DNA of 64,000 bases from Pseudomonas sp. Seg1 (lineage in GTDB: Bacteria; Pseudomonadota; Gammaproteobacteria; Pseudomonadales; Pseudomonadaceae): positions 5,259,001 to 5,323,000 of the forward strand of contig NZ_AP021903.1 of the NCBI RefSeq assembly GCF_018326005.1, in the 5' to 3' direction. Under the pieces are notes generated by a model. It saw nothing but the letters and a program-made list of their open reading frames with translations, made no database searches and had not been told where the DNA came from. Of the stretch, positions 35,653-43,328 are shown in pieces (positions within the stretch are counted from its first letter, which is position 1; the number at the start of each line of letters is the position of its first letter). Both the position numbers and the translations under genes were made by a program.

Positions 35653-37014
35653 ATGCCTGATTTTTCCTTCTCCCGAGACAGCGCTATCTCGACCCTGCGC
35701 ACCCTTGGCGGCTGCACCGTTCTGGGTCTCGCCACCTGCGTTCAAGCGGCTCCCGCGTTCGACAGTGAATCACCGTACATGCTCGGTGACTGGAACGGCA
35801 CGCGCACCCAACTCTCGGAAAAAGGCTACGACTTCAAACTCGATTACACCGGCGAAATGGGCAGCAACCTGCACGGTGGCTATGACCACGATCGCACCGC
35901 GCGCTACAGCGATCAGTTCGGCCTCGGTACGCACCTGGACCTGCAAAAGATCCTCGGCTGGGACGATGCCGAGTTTCAACTGACCATTACCAAACGCAGC
36001 GGCAACAACATCAGCAACGACCGCATCAACGATCCACGCGTCGGCGGTTTCACCTCGGCCCAGGAAGTCTGGGGCCGTGGCCAGACCACGCGCTTGACGC
36101 AGATGTGGTACCAGCAGAAATTCTTCGATCAGAAACTCGACATCAAGGTCGGCCGCTTCGGCGAAGGCGAAGACTTCAACAGCTTCCCGTGCGACTTCCA
36201 GAACCTGGCGTTCTGCGGCTCGCAGGTCGGCAACTGGGTCGGCGGCATCTGGTACAACTGGCCGGTCAGCCAGTGGGCGATGCGCGTCAAATACCATCTG
36301 ACGCCGGAGTTGTACGCCCAGGTCGGCGCGTATGAGCAGAACCCGTCGAACCTTGATCGCGGCAACGGTTTCAAACTCAGCGGCAGCGGCACCCAAGGCG
36401 CAATCCTGCCAATCGAACTGGTGTGGACGCCGAAGCTCAACGGCCTGCCGGGCGAATACCGCGCCGGCTATTACTACAGCAACGCCAAGGCCAGCGACGT
36501 CTATAAAGACAACAATGGCCAACCGGCAGCGTTGAGCGGTGAAGCCTATCGCAGCGCGTCAAGCAAACACGGCGTGTGGCTGGGCATTCAGCAGCAAATC
36601 ACCAGCGTCGCCAGCGACCACTCGCGCGGCCTGAGCGTATTCGCCAACGGCACGATGCACGACAAGAAAACCAACGCCATCGACAACTACGTGCAGGCCG
36701 GCATCACCTACAAAGGCCCGTTCGACGCTCGCGCCAAGGATGACATCGGTTTCGCCCTGGCCCGCGTGCACGTCAACCCGGCCTTCCGCAAAAACGCCGA
36801 AGCGAGCAACCGCGCCAACGCCGTTTACGACTACGACGATCCCTCGTTCCTGCCGCCACAAGACACCGAATACAGCGCCGAACTGTATTACGGCGTGCAC
36901 GTGACGAACTGGCTGACCGTGCGCCCGAACCTGCAATACATCCGCCACCCCGGTGGCGTGGACAAGGTCGACGACGCCCTGATCGCAGGACTGAAGATCC
37001 AGTCCTCGTTCTAA
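35653..37014 (+). CDS. oprB: Carbohydrate-selective porin OprB
   Basis: The 453-residue outer-membrane protein starts at ATG 35653, which gives a signal peptide (LGGCTVLGLATCVQAAPAF). OprB features include the SPYMLGDWNGTRTQLSEKGY opening, GLGTHLDLQKILGW, the GRFGEGEDFNSFPC loop, and a terminal beta strand ending in Phe (AGLKIQSSF). It admits glucose and related sugars to the periplasm. The glucose dehydrogenase follows after a REPIN, an arrangement seen in fluorescent pseudomonads that links sugar entry with periplasmic oxidation. An upstream extension of 58 residues in frame looks non-coding. Confidence 0.92.
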   Translation: MPDFSFSRDSAISTLRTLGGCTVLGLATCVQAAPAFDSESPYMLGDWNGTRTQLSEKGYDFKLDYTGEMGSNLHGGYDHDRTARYSDQFGLGTHLDLQKILGWDDAEFQLTITKRSGNNISNDRINDPRVGGFTSAQEVWGRGQTTRLTQMWYQQKFFDQKLDIKVGRFGEGEDFNSFPCDFQNLAFCGSQVGNWVGGIWYNWPVSQWAMRVKYHLTPELYAQVGAYEQNPSNLDRGNGFKLSGSGTQGAILPIELVWTPKLNGLPGEYRAGYYYSNAKASDVYKDNNGQPAALSGEAYRSASSKHGVWLGIQQQITSVASDHSRGLSVFANGTMHDKKTNAIDNYVQAGITYKGPFDARAKDDIGFALARVHVNPAFRKNAEASNRANAVYDYDDPSFLPPQDTEYSAELYYGVHVTNWLTVRPNLQYIRHPGGVDKVDDALIAGLKIQSSF

Positions 37015-37031
37015 CCGACACCACAAAAACC

Positions 37032-37136
37032 TGTGGGAGCTGGCTTGCCAGCGATGCGATTTCACAGTCGACATCTTCGTCGGCTGACACGCCGCCATCG
37101 CTGGCAAGTCGAATCGTCGCACCGCAGCTCCCACAG
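37032..37136. repeat. REPIN (GGCTTGCCAGCG family) between oprB and gcd
   Basis: CTGTGGGAGCTGGCTTGCCA at the left is matched, imperfectly, by CATCGCTGGCAAG...CAGCTCCCACAG at the right. It is the same family as the elements at 42785, 47141 and 50296. Confidence 0.82.
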
Positions 37137-37251
37137 GGATCGAAGAAAATTCGTTAGCTACACAAGTTTTTATCTGAACCATGCCTGTGCCAAATCGTCA
37201 TCTAAAGTGACTACAGCGCGGGACTACATAAACGTCACGGAGAATCACACT

Positions 37252-39663
37252 ATGAGCACCGAAAGTGCTTCGAGTCGGGGCCGTCTGCTACCGAGCCTGC
37301 TCGGCATTCTGCTTCTATTGATGGGCCTGGCCATGCTGGCCGGAGGGGTCAAGCTGAGCATGCTCGGCGGCTCGCTGTACTACCTGCTGGCCGGTATCGG
37401 CATCGCGCTGAGCGGCATTCTGATGCTGATGCGCCGTCGCGCGGCGCTGGGCCTGTACGCCATCGTCCTGTTCGCCAGCACCGTTTGGGCGCTGTGGGAA
37501 GTCGGTCTGGACTGGTGGCAACTGGTGCCACGTCTGGCCCTGTGGTTCGTCCTCGGCTTCGTGATGTTGCTGCCGTGGTTCCGTCGTCCGCTGCTGCTCG
37601 CAGGCCCTGCGCCAATGGGCACCGGCGGTTTGACCGTGGCCGTGATCCTGGCCGGCCTCACCGCACTGGCCAGCCTGTTCACCCACCCGGGCGAAACCTT
37701 CGGCGAGCTGGGCCGCGACACTGCGGACACCACCAGCACCGCGCCAGCCATGCCGGATGGCGACTGGCAGGCCTATGGCCGCACCGAGTTCGGTGACCGC
37801 TACTCGCCGCTGAAGCAGATCACCCCGGCCAACGTCGGCAAGCTGCAAGAAGCCTGGCGCATCCAGACCGGCGACCTGCCGACTGCCGATGACCCGGTCG
37901 AACTGACCAACGAAAACACCCCGCTCAAAGCCAACGGCATGATCTACGCCTGCACCGCGCACAGCAAAGTGCTGGCCCTGGACCCGGACACCGGCAAAGA
38001 ACTGTGGCGCTTCGACCCGCAGATCAAGAGCCCGGTCGGCTTCAAAGGCTTCGCGCACATGACCTGCCGTGGCGTGTCGTACTACGACGAAGCTGCGTAC
38101 GCCAAAACTGAAAACGCTGCCTCGGCGGTGATTTCGGAAGCCGGCAAAGCCGTTGCTCAGGCTTGCCCGCGCCGTCTGTACCTGCCAACCGCTGATGCCC
38201 GTCTGATCGCTCTGAACGCCGACACCGGCAAGATCTGCGAAGGCTTCGGCAAAAACGGTGTGGTCGACCTGACCCAAGGCATCGGCCCGTTCACTGCCGG
38301 TGGTTACTACTCCACCTCGCCAGCGGCGATTACCCGTGATCTGGTGATCATGGGCGGTCACGTTACCGACAACGAATCGACCAACGAGCCATCGGGCGTG
38401 ATCCGCGCCTACGACGTGCGCGACGGCCATCTCGTGTGGAACTGGGACAGCGACAAGCCAGACGCCACCGAGCCTTTGGCACCGGGCGAAACCTACAGCC
38501 GCAACTCGGCCAACATGTGGTCGCTGGCCAGCGTCGACGAAAAACTCGGCATGGTTTACCTGCCACTGGGCAACCAGACGCCAGACCAGTGGGGCGCTGA
38601 CCGCACCCCGGGCGCCGAGAAATTCAGCGCCGGTGTTGTAGCCCTGGACCTGGCCACCGGTAAAGTGCGCTGGAACTACCAGTTCACCCACCACGACCTG
38701 TGGGATATGGACGTTGGCAGCCAGCCAACCCTGCTCGACATGAAAACCGCCGACGGCGTGAAACCGGCGCTGATCGCCCCGACCAAACAGGGCAGCCTGT
38801 ACGTCCTCGACCGTCGTGACGGCACGCCGATCATCCCGATCAAGGAAATCCCGGTCCCGCAAGGCGCCGTGAAAGGCGACCACACCGCACCGACCCAGGC
38901 CCGTTCGGACCTCAACCTGCTGGCCCCGGAACTGACCGAAAAAGCCATGTGGGGCGCGAGCCCGTTCGACCAGATGCTGTGCCGCATCCAGTTCAAGGAA
39001 CTGCGTTACGAAGGCCAGTACACCCCTCCTTCGGAACAGGGCAGCCTGATCTACCCGGGTAACGTCGGCGTGTTCAACTGGGGCGGCGTCTCGGTCGACC
39101 CGGTTCGCCAGATGCTGTTCACCAGCCCGAACTACATGGCCTTCGTTTCGAAAATGGTGCCACGCGAGCAAGTCGCCGCCGGCAGCAAACGCGAAAGCGA
39201 AACCGCTGGCGTGCAACCGAACACCGGCGCGCCATACGCGGTGATCATGCACCCGTTCATGTCGCCCTTCGGTGTACCGTGCCAGGCCCCGGCCTGGGGC
39301 TACGTCGCCGGTATCGACCTGACTACCAGCAAAGTAGTGTGGAAACGCAAAAACGGCACCAGCCGCGACAGCTCGCCAATCCCGATCGGCTTCACCCTGG
39401 GCGTGCCAAGCATGGGCGGCTCGATGGTGACTGCAGGCGGCGTCGGCTTCCTCAGCGGCACCCTCGACCAGTACCTGCGCGCGTACGACGTGAACTCTGG
39501 TAAAGAGTTGTGGAAATCGCGTCTGCCAGCAGGTGGCCAAGCGACCCCGATGACCTACACCGGCAAGGACGGCAAGCAATACGTGCTGCTGGTTGTCGGC
39601 GGTCACGGCTCGCTGGGCACCAAGATGGGTGACTATGTGATTGCGTACAAACTGCCGGAATAA
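37252..39663 (+). CDS. gcd: Membrane-bound PQQ-dependent glucose dehydrogenase
   Basis: The 803-residue protein starts at ATG 37252 (GGAG nine bases upstream). Five membrane helices fill residues about 12-150, followed by the periplasmic eight-bladed propeller: DWQAYGRTEFGDRYSPLKQI, TPLKANGMIYACTAHSKVLA (partial), THHDLWDMDVGSQPTLLDMK and the closing GGQATPMTY block. The length equals Gcd. It oxidises glucose to gluconolactone in the periplasm with PQQ and passes electrons to ubiquinone; the product acid often solubilises phosphate. A terminator follows at 39685. Confidence 0.95.
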   Translation: MSTESASSRGRLLPSLLGILLLLMGLAMLAGGVKLSMLGGSLYYLLAGIGIALSGILMLMRRRAALGLYAIVLFASTVWALWEVGLDWWQLVPRLALWFVLGFVMLLPWFRRPLLLAGPAPMGTGGLTVAVILAGLTALASLFTHPGETFGELGRDTADTTSTAPAMPDGDWQAYGRTEFGDRYSPLKQITPANVGKLQEAWRIQTGDLPTADDPVELTNENTPLKANGMIYACTAHSKVLALDPDTGKELWRFDPQIKSPVGFKGFAHMTCRGVSYYDEAAYAKTENAASAVISEAGKAVAQACPRRLYLPTADARLIALNADTGKICEGFGKNGVVDLTQGIGPFTAGGYYSTSPAAITRDLVIMGGHVTDNESTNEPSGVIRAYDVRDGHLVWNWDSDKPDATEPLAPGETYSRNSANMWSLASVDEKLGMVYLPLGNQTPDQWGADRTPGAEKFSAGVVALDLATGKVRWNYQFTHHDLWDMDVGSQPTLLDMKTADGVKPALIAPTKQGSLYVLDRRDGTPIIPIKEIPVPQGAVKGDHTAPTQARSDLNLLAPELTEKAMWGASPFDQMLCRIQFKELRYEGQYTPPSEQGSLIYPGNVGVFNWGGVSVDPVRQMLFTSPNYMAFVSKMVPREQVAAGSKRESETAGVQPNTGAPYAVIMHPFMSPFGVPCQAPAWGYVAGIDLTTSKVVWKRKNGTSRDSSPIPIGFTLGVPSMGGSMVTAGGVGFLSGTLDQYLRAYDVNSGKELWKSRLPAGGQATPMTYTGKDGKQYVLLVVGGHGSLGTKMGDYVIAYKLPE

Positions 39664-39684
39664 GATTTAGCGGCGGTAAAAATG

Positions 39685-39713
39685 AAGGCGATGTCCCGAA
39701 AGGGGCATCGCCT
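39685..39713 (+). terminator. Rho-independent terminator after gcd
   Basis: AAGGCGATG and CATCGCCTT form a stem around TCCCGAAAGGGG and run into TTTTTT. It lies 22 bases after the gcd stop. Confidence 0.85.
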
Positions 39714-39995
39714 TTTTTGTGCACGCCAACTTTGAATCCAATGGAGAAACCTGTGGGTGCTGCGGTGCGACAATTCGCCTTGCCAGCGATAGCGGTGGGC
39801 AGTGGTGGTAATGGCACGCCAGATCAATCTCGCCTCACCTGGTTTCCCGACCTACCTGCAAACTTACGAGACATTCTCCCGGAGTTGCCGTCGATTCCGG
39901 GCTCAGAATATTTCGTATGGCTTTTCAGAAACGCCCTACAGCGCACCTGAAACCCTTGTAATAGGATGTTCCACTGACTACAAGGAGTGTCACTT
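39714..39995. other. Intergenic DNA with a degraded REP
   Basis: Near 39750-39800 there is a broken REP of the GGCTTGCCAGCG family (CCTGTGGGTGCTGCG, then GCCTTGCCAGCGATAGCGG). The rest looks like an upstream region for the hcp remnant, including AAGGAGTG seven bases before its ATG. No gene is supported. Confidence 0.45.
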
Positions 39996-40097
39996 ATGGC
40001 TAACCATGGTTACATGACCATCACCGGTAAGGCTCAAGGATTGATTTCGGCGGGTTGTTCAACCCAAGATTCTATTGGCAATAAGTGCACGAAATGA
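39996..40097 (+). pseudogene. hcp: Truncated T6SS Hcp gene (5' remnant)
   Basis: ATG 39996 with AAGGAG upstream encodes 33 residues, MANHGYMTITGKAQGLISAG followed by CSTQDSIGNKCTK and a stop. This is the start of an Hcp-effector-type protein (family pattern: xYxxIxGxxQGLISxGCSTxDSIGNK). A full Hcp would be about 160 residues, or longer with a C-terminal toxin. The stop overlaps the start of the next membrane protein by ATGA, so an internal deletion seems to have removed the rest of Hcp and any toxin domain. Confidence 0.8.
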
Positions 40098-40399
40098 TTG
40101 TGTGCATTTTTCCGATCTTGGCTGTTTGCGGTATTTTTTTCGCGTACCTTTTAAAAATACGCCTCTCGGGAAATAACTTAAATAGTATTAAGTTTTTATT
40201 CTGCCTGATATTCAATGGCCTCTTTGTTGTGCCTTATATAGACATCATTGAAAACAATGACTTTCTGCTTTTAGGGCATAGACCAGAAATAATTGCAGAA
40301 CACCCATTTATTGGCTGGATTGCGTTTTCTTGCATACTCATGCATTCATTTTCACTGCCGGTTAAGCGAAAAGTTAAGTGGTTGTTTTCAAGAAATTGA
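40094..40399 (+). CDS. Small AT-rich membrane protein, candidate orphan T6SS immunity protein
   Basis: The 101-residue frame begins at the ATG overlapping the truncated hcp stop and has two to three hydrophobic helices (IVCIFPILAVCGIFFAYLL, FLFCLIFNGLFVVPYI, IGWIAFSCILMHSF). Codon use is clearly more AT-rich than neighbours, as for transferred T6SS immunity genes. Position directly behind hcp is where an Hcp-effector's immunity gene would sit. No family was recognised; the immunity role is inference from place and composition. Confidence 0.5.
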   Translation: MIVCIFPILAVCGIFFAYLLKIRLSGNNLNSIKFLFCLIFNGLFVVPYIDIIENNDFLLLGHRPEIIAEHPFIGWIAFSCILMHSFSLPVKRKVKWLFSRN

Positions 40400-40479
40400 A
40401 CTCCCACTGAATCAATACCCATAAAGTTTTTTTTCAAAACTGTGTCTTGGTCAACCTCATAGCCAGCGTCTGGATTACG

Positions 40480-40745
40480 CACTGGCCGCTCAGTGATCAG
40501 TTCGAACTTGACCGTCTGGCGGGCAAGTCCGTTGAGCTTGCCGTAAACCGCGTCCGGACGTGTGTGCCAGAACCTGGTACCGCCAACATCGGCCAGACGT
40601 GAATAGAAGTGATAAACGAGCAGACGGAACACCCCGAACACCCCATCACCGTAGGCGTCGGTATCAGTCACGATTTGTGTTGGCTGCAACTCGGCCTGCT
40701 GTGCCAGCACGACCGCGAGCAATACCGTGTTGTAGGAATTGTGCT
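40480..40745 (-). pseudogene. tnpA: Tn3-family transposase fragment (tnpA remnant)
   Basis: On the minus strand the translation YNTVLLAVVLAQQAELQPTQ, IVTDTDAYGDGVFGVFRLL, FYSRLADVGGTRFW and YGKLNGLARQ matches the conserved central-to-C-terminal region of Tn3-family transposases (family pattern QPTQIxTDTxxYSDxVFGLFxLLGYxFSPRLAD). Only about 85 of roughly 1000 residues remain, both ends are broken, and no resolvase or terminal repeats were identified. It is a scar of a former transposon beside the hcp remnant. Confidence 0.78.
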
Positions 40746-40874
40746 TGTCCTACAGATACTGGGGATTGCGCGGAGATTTCCGACAAGTTGTGTCGGTTGT
40801 GCGTCGGAAGTCGGGTGGATAGGCTCGGGGGGTCGCTGCAAATTCAGCGAACGGGCGTCGCGGCCCGATAACTG
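40746..40874. other. Unassigned DNA between the Tn3 scar and the DUF6124 leader
   Basis: No gene or clear repeat is supported. The sequence GGGGGGTCGCTGCAAATTC at about 40829 could be the worn end of a transposon, but no partner copy was found. Confidence 0.3.
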
Positions 40875-41066
40875 ATGCATAATCGCCAACCTGACGGCAC
40901 CTCGGTGCTGTTTGTCTGTGTCATGGCGGCTGTGCGCGGGATACCTTCTTGGAGGTATGCCGATTTCTCAGTTATCGGTCCGCGAACCCGCGTACAGCTG
41001 CCACCTCAGATTGCGTCGCGGCAATCGAAGGCAGCTCCACTTTCACCAACTGAGTATTCACCATGA
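40875..41066 (+). CDS. Possible upstream ORF overlapping the DUF6124 gene start
   Basis: A 63-codon frame runs through the structured leader (MAAVRGIPSWRYADFSVIGP from an internal ATG at 40923) and ends in a TGA that overlaps the ATG of the next gene (ATGA). Composition is only weakly protein-like. If translated, it would couple ribosome movement through the leader RNA to translation of the next gene. It may alternatively be fortuitous. Confidence 0.35.
   Translation: MHNRQPDGTSVLFVCVMAAVRGIPSWRYADFSVIGPRTRVQLPPQIASRQSKAAPLSPTEYSP
40925..41002 (+). ncRNA. Three-way-junction-like leader RNA upstream of the DUF6124 gene
   Basis: An outer stem of 16 positions (GGCGGCTGTGCGCGGG at 40925-40940 with CCCGCGTACAGCTGCC at 40987-41002, two G-U pairs) encloses two hairpins: ATACCT-tcttgg-AGGTAT (40941-40958) and GCCGAT-ttctcagtt-ATCGGT (40959-40979, one G-U). 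Together they make a compact three-way junction that ends 60 bases before the downstream ATG. No Rfam family is claimed. A cis-regulatory leader is the likeliest role. Confidence 0.62.
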
Positions 41067-41437
41067 AAAAGCCAACACCCAATCCGCCCGAAAACAACGA
41101 CACCTCGCCCTACGAATCCCCCGATTCGAAGAAATTCCACGAAGCCGCCGAACGCGCCCTCGACCACTACCTTAAACCCAACGCCCTGACCCTGCGCTTC
41201 CACAAACCCAGCACCATGTTCCAGATCGCGCCCGATCAGGACAGCGAAAGCCTGCTGGTCCACGCCTGCGAATCACTGGCCCAAGCCAGCCTCATGACCA
41301 GCGACATCGCCGCCTACATCGACCTGCCGCAGCGGCGGACGATCATGGCGATCCAGCAGATCATCATGTTGGCCGAACTGGCGGTAAACCGCGTGCTGGA
41401 CAACCATGAAATTCCCCAGCCCCCAGCACACATCTAA
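41063..41437 (+). CDS. DUF6124/DUF3077-type hypothetical protein
   Basis: The 124-residue protein has a Pro/Asn-rich N-terminus (KPTPNPPENNDTSPYESP) and a helical C-terminal half (SLLVHACESLAQASLMTSDI, LPQRRTIMAIQQIIMLAELA). It resembles the small Pseudomonas-specific proteins labelled DUF6124 or DUF3077, which occur in several copies per genome; no function is established. The start is fixed by the ATGA overlap with the upstream frame, and a structured leader precedes it. Confidence 0.75.
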   Translation: MKKPTPNPPENNDTSPYESPDSKKFHEAAERALDHYLKPNALTLRFHKPSTMFQIAPDQDSESLLVHACESLAQASLMTSDIAAYIDLPQRRTIMAIQQIIMLAELAVNRVLDNHEIPQPPAHI

Positions 41438-41442
41438 CCCCT

Positions 41443-41520
41443 AGTGGGAGCGAGCCTGCTCGCGAAGGCGTCAGCCCATCCAGCAGTTATGGTGCCTGAC
41501 ACAGCGATTTCGCGAGCAGG
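41443..41520. repeat. REP pair of a third family (GCGAGCCTGCTCGCGAA)
   Basis: GTGGGAGCGAGCCTGCTCGC at the left and GATTTCGCGAGCAGGC at the right are partial complements. Only one copy occurs in the window. It follows the DUF6124-type gene. Confidence 0.65.
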
Positions 41521-41591
41521 CATGCCCAGGCTTGATCATCATGCCCCTATATAACCCCTCTCAAGAACAACCATCGCAAAAGGGTATAAAA

Positions 41592-41611
41592 AACTGTCAG
41601 ATATGACAGTT
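41592..41611. promoter_or_regulatory. LexA-like SOS box 1
   Basis: AACTGTCAGATATGACAGTT has the CTGT-N8-ACAG core (41594-41609) and is a perfect inverted repeat of 8-base arms. It lies 62 bases before the ATG of the 41674 gene, within an AT-rich promoter. The gammaproteobacterial LexA consensus is CTGT-N8-ACAG; binding is inferred. Confidence 0.65.
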
Positions 41612-41673
41612 CACTGTTTTTACCCTTTCTTTCAGACTTCCTTCTCCAACTGAATCACTGAAAGGAAGCACCC

Positions 41674-42126
41674 ATGACAAATCCAAAGGCATCGCCAGCA
41701 GTCTTCGCAAATGGCTCTCTCACGATTGAAGTAAAAGGCACCATTGGCGGTACGCCGGTCAATCTGGCCAGTTACACGACAACAGCCACCTCTGTGTCTT
41801 TCAACCCGTTGGGTGGGTACGATTTTTCTTTTCAAGAAAACTGGACTTTGTCGAGCAAAAGAACTGTCTCGATCTCACTTCGCAAGCTGCTGACCCCGAA
41901 TATCTCTGGCTACTCTGAAAGCGTCGTTACCGAACGCGGTATTCAGGTTTATCAGTATGACCTGACATCCGTTTCGGCCATTGCGGTGACCCAACTCAAC
42001 TCCAACCTTTACCGATACTCGCTCGATGGATTCAAACTATCCGGGAAGGCACTCCACGGTGAAGAAACGCGTGAACTCACGGGTAGCGGGTTCTTTTTGC
42101 TGCAGGAACTGACGTGGCCTGTCTGA
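41674..42126 (+). CDS. Small beta-rich protein of unknown function, SOS-box unit before lon
   Basis: The 150-residue protein has no signal peptide or membrane segment and alternates polar and hydrophobic residues as in beta proteins (GSLTIEVKGTIGG, YDFSFQENWTLSS, LYRYSLDGFKLSG). AAAGGAAG lies upstream of the ATG. No family was recognised. Base composition is lower in GC than the lon gene. It is the first gene after a LexA-like box and is probably co-transcribed with the 42222 gene 95 bases on. Confidence 0.7.
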   Translation: MTNPKASPAVFANGSLTIEVKGTIGGTPVNLASYTTTATSVSFNPLGGYDFSFQENWTLSSKRTVSISLRKLLTPNISGYSESVVTERGIQVYQYDLTSVSAIAVTQLNSNLYRYSLDGFKLSGKALHGEETRELTGSGFFLLQELTWPV

Positions 42127-42221
42127 CATACGGATCAGATTTGTAGTCGGGTCAATCCTGCATTTTCTGCCCGGCCAAACGGACACTAACTGGCTCATCT
42201 CACTCAATGAAGGACAAAAAC

Positions 42222-42683
42222 ATGTCAATTAACGACTTGCAATTGAACAGTGCAAGGAAACCGGGAACTGGCGATCTGACTGCTGCGATTAACAACAACT
42301 ACATCATCAGCAACTTCGAAGGGCAACCCACTATATTTACCACTAATGGAAAAGAGGTTGCGTTATATGCAACTTACCCGCACTCCTCTACCGTTTCCTT
42401 TTGCATACAGCTCAATTTTTCAGCGAACATCAAACAAGGCCGGTATGAATTCCACCCAAACAATCTTCCTGTTCCGCCCTCCTTCTCGTATACAGAAGGT
42501 GGACACACCAAAGGCTACAACAGTGATAAAGGCGCCGGTCATCTTGAAATATCAGAATTCGATATAAACGAAGGAACCTTCAAGGCCTCGTTCAATTTTA
42601 CCTTTACGGATTTCGATACCAATCGCCGACATCAAGTGGTAGGTAATATCGACGTCTCGGACCTCGAACATATTGAAGAGTGA
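42222..42683 (+). CDS. Small beta-rich protein of unknown function (153 residues), upstream of lon
   Basis: The start is ATG 42222, with GAAGGAC ideally placed; an earlier ATG overlaps the ribosome-binding site. The product is soluble and beta-like (KQGRYEFHPNNLPVPP, GHLEISEFDINEGTFKASF, VVGNIDVSDLEHIEE). It has the same length as the protein at 45951 and a similar C-terminal plan (G-x-L-x-I, aromatic strand pairs, closing GxxxV). No family was recognised. Likely second gene of the SOS-box-1 unit. Confidence 0.7.
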   Translation: MSINDLQLNSARKPGTGDLTAAINNNYIISNFEGQPTIFTTNGKEVALYATYPHSSTVSFCIQLNFSANIKQGRYEFHPNNLPVPPSFSYTEGGHTKGYNSDKGAGHLEISEFDINEGTFKASFNFTFTDFDTNRRHQVVGNIDVSDLEHIEE

Positions 42684-43328
42684 CGGATCGCGTCCGTCAG
42701 CAAGATTTAAACGCATCCAGTCAGAAAACGGGCGGAAGCCAGCAGACCTAAACCCACGGCTCCAGGACTTGTTTAGCAATCAGGCCGCCATCGCTGGCAA
42801 GCCAGCTCCCACAAGAAATTGAGAACACCCCCGCACGCGGCGCATGCCGCCCCACTCAACAGGATGAGCGTTAGCTCGGCTGCAGCTCTTGATCTTGATC
42901 CACGGGCGACGTCGGAAGGCTGAGTGGAGGGGTTGATCCGGGGGGGAGCGTAGCGACCGTTTGGCGCAGCCAAACACATCGAGAGGAGGTGCAGCGAAGC
43001 AAACCGGAGGCGATGCCCCCCGGATCAATCCCGCAGCGAAGGAACCCCGAGCCCCAGCGAGCGGGCCGCACGCAGGAGCAAGCCTTTTTGGTTACTTTTT
43101 CGGCGTCTGGAAAAAGTGACCCGCCGTAAGGGCGGAACCCTAAGCCGCCATCACTCAAAAAACGGATATACACCCCAACCCCAAGAACATGGTCGGCCCA
43201 AAGGCCGCCAAGCCCAAAGCGCGAACCCTGTCAAAACCCTGAACATACAAACAGAAACACACCCCCACCATTGAAACCACCACCAGCCTGCCCCATCTAA
43301 GACCCATACTCCATTGCGCAGGTGCCCC
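42684..43328. other. GC-rich intergenic region upstream of lon, with a REP and a common Pseudomonas intergenic element
   Basis: A single REP of the GGCTTGCCAGCG family lies at 42785-42813. From about 42840 the sequence is GC-rich and resembles a non-coding element often met in Pseudomonas intergenic DNA (GCAGCCAAACACATCGAGAG, then TTTTTGGTTACTTTTTCGGC and AAAAAGTGACCCGCCGTAAG). The last 150 bases before lon are C-rich and carry its promoter. No heat-shock -10 could be assigned with confidence and no gene is supported. Confidence 0.5.

Noticed and set aside
37315..39606. Very long open frame on the minus strand opposite the glucose dehydrogenase
   Set aside because: It is a by-product of GC-rich codon use in gcd; the plus-strand protein has full family motifs while the reverse translation is His/Ala/Gly-rich with no domain.
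40829..40860. Tn3 terminal inverted repeat
   Set aside because: The GGGGGGTCGCTG sequence has no matching partner within the window and only loosely resembles known Tn3 ends.
40560..40875. Short plus-strand frames opposite the Tn3 fragment
   Set aside because: The minus strand matches a known transposase; the plus-strand translations match nothing and lack start signals.
41443..41520. CRISPR-like spaced repeats
   Set aside because: The similarity is one inverted REP pair, not direct repeats with unique spacers; no cas genes are present anywhere in the window.
42840..43320. Possible gene in the GC-rich region upstream of lon
   Set aside because: Frames there are short, differ by strand without codon bias, and the DNA resembles a repeated non-coding element.
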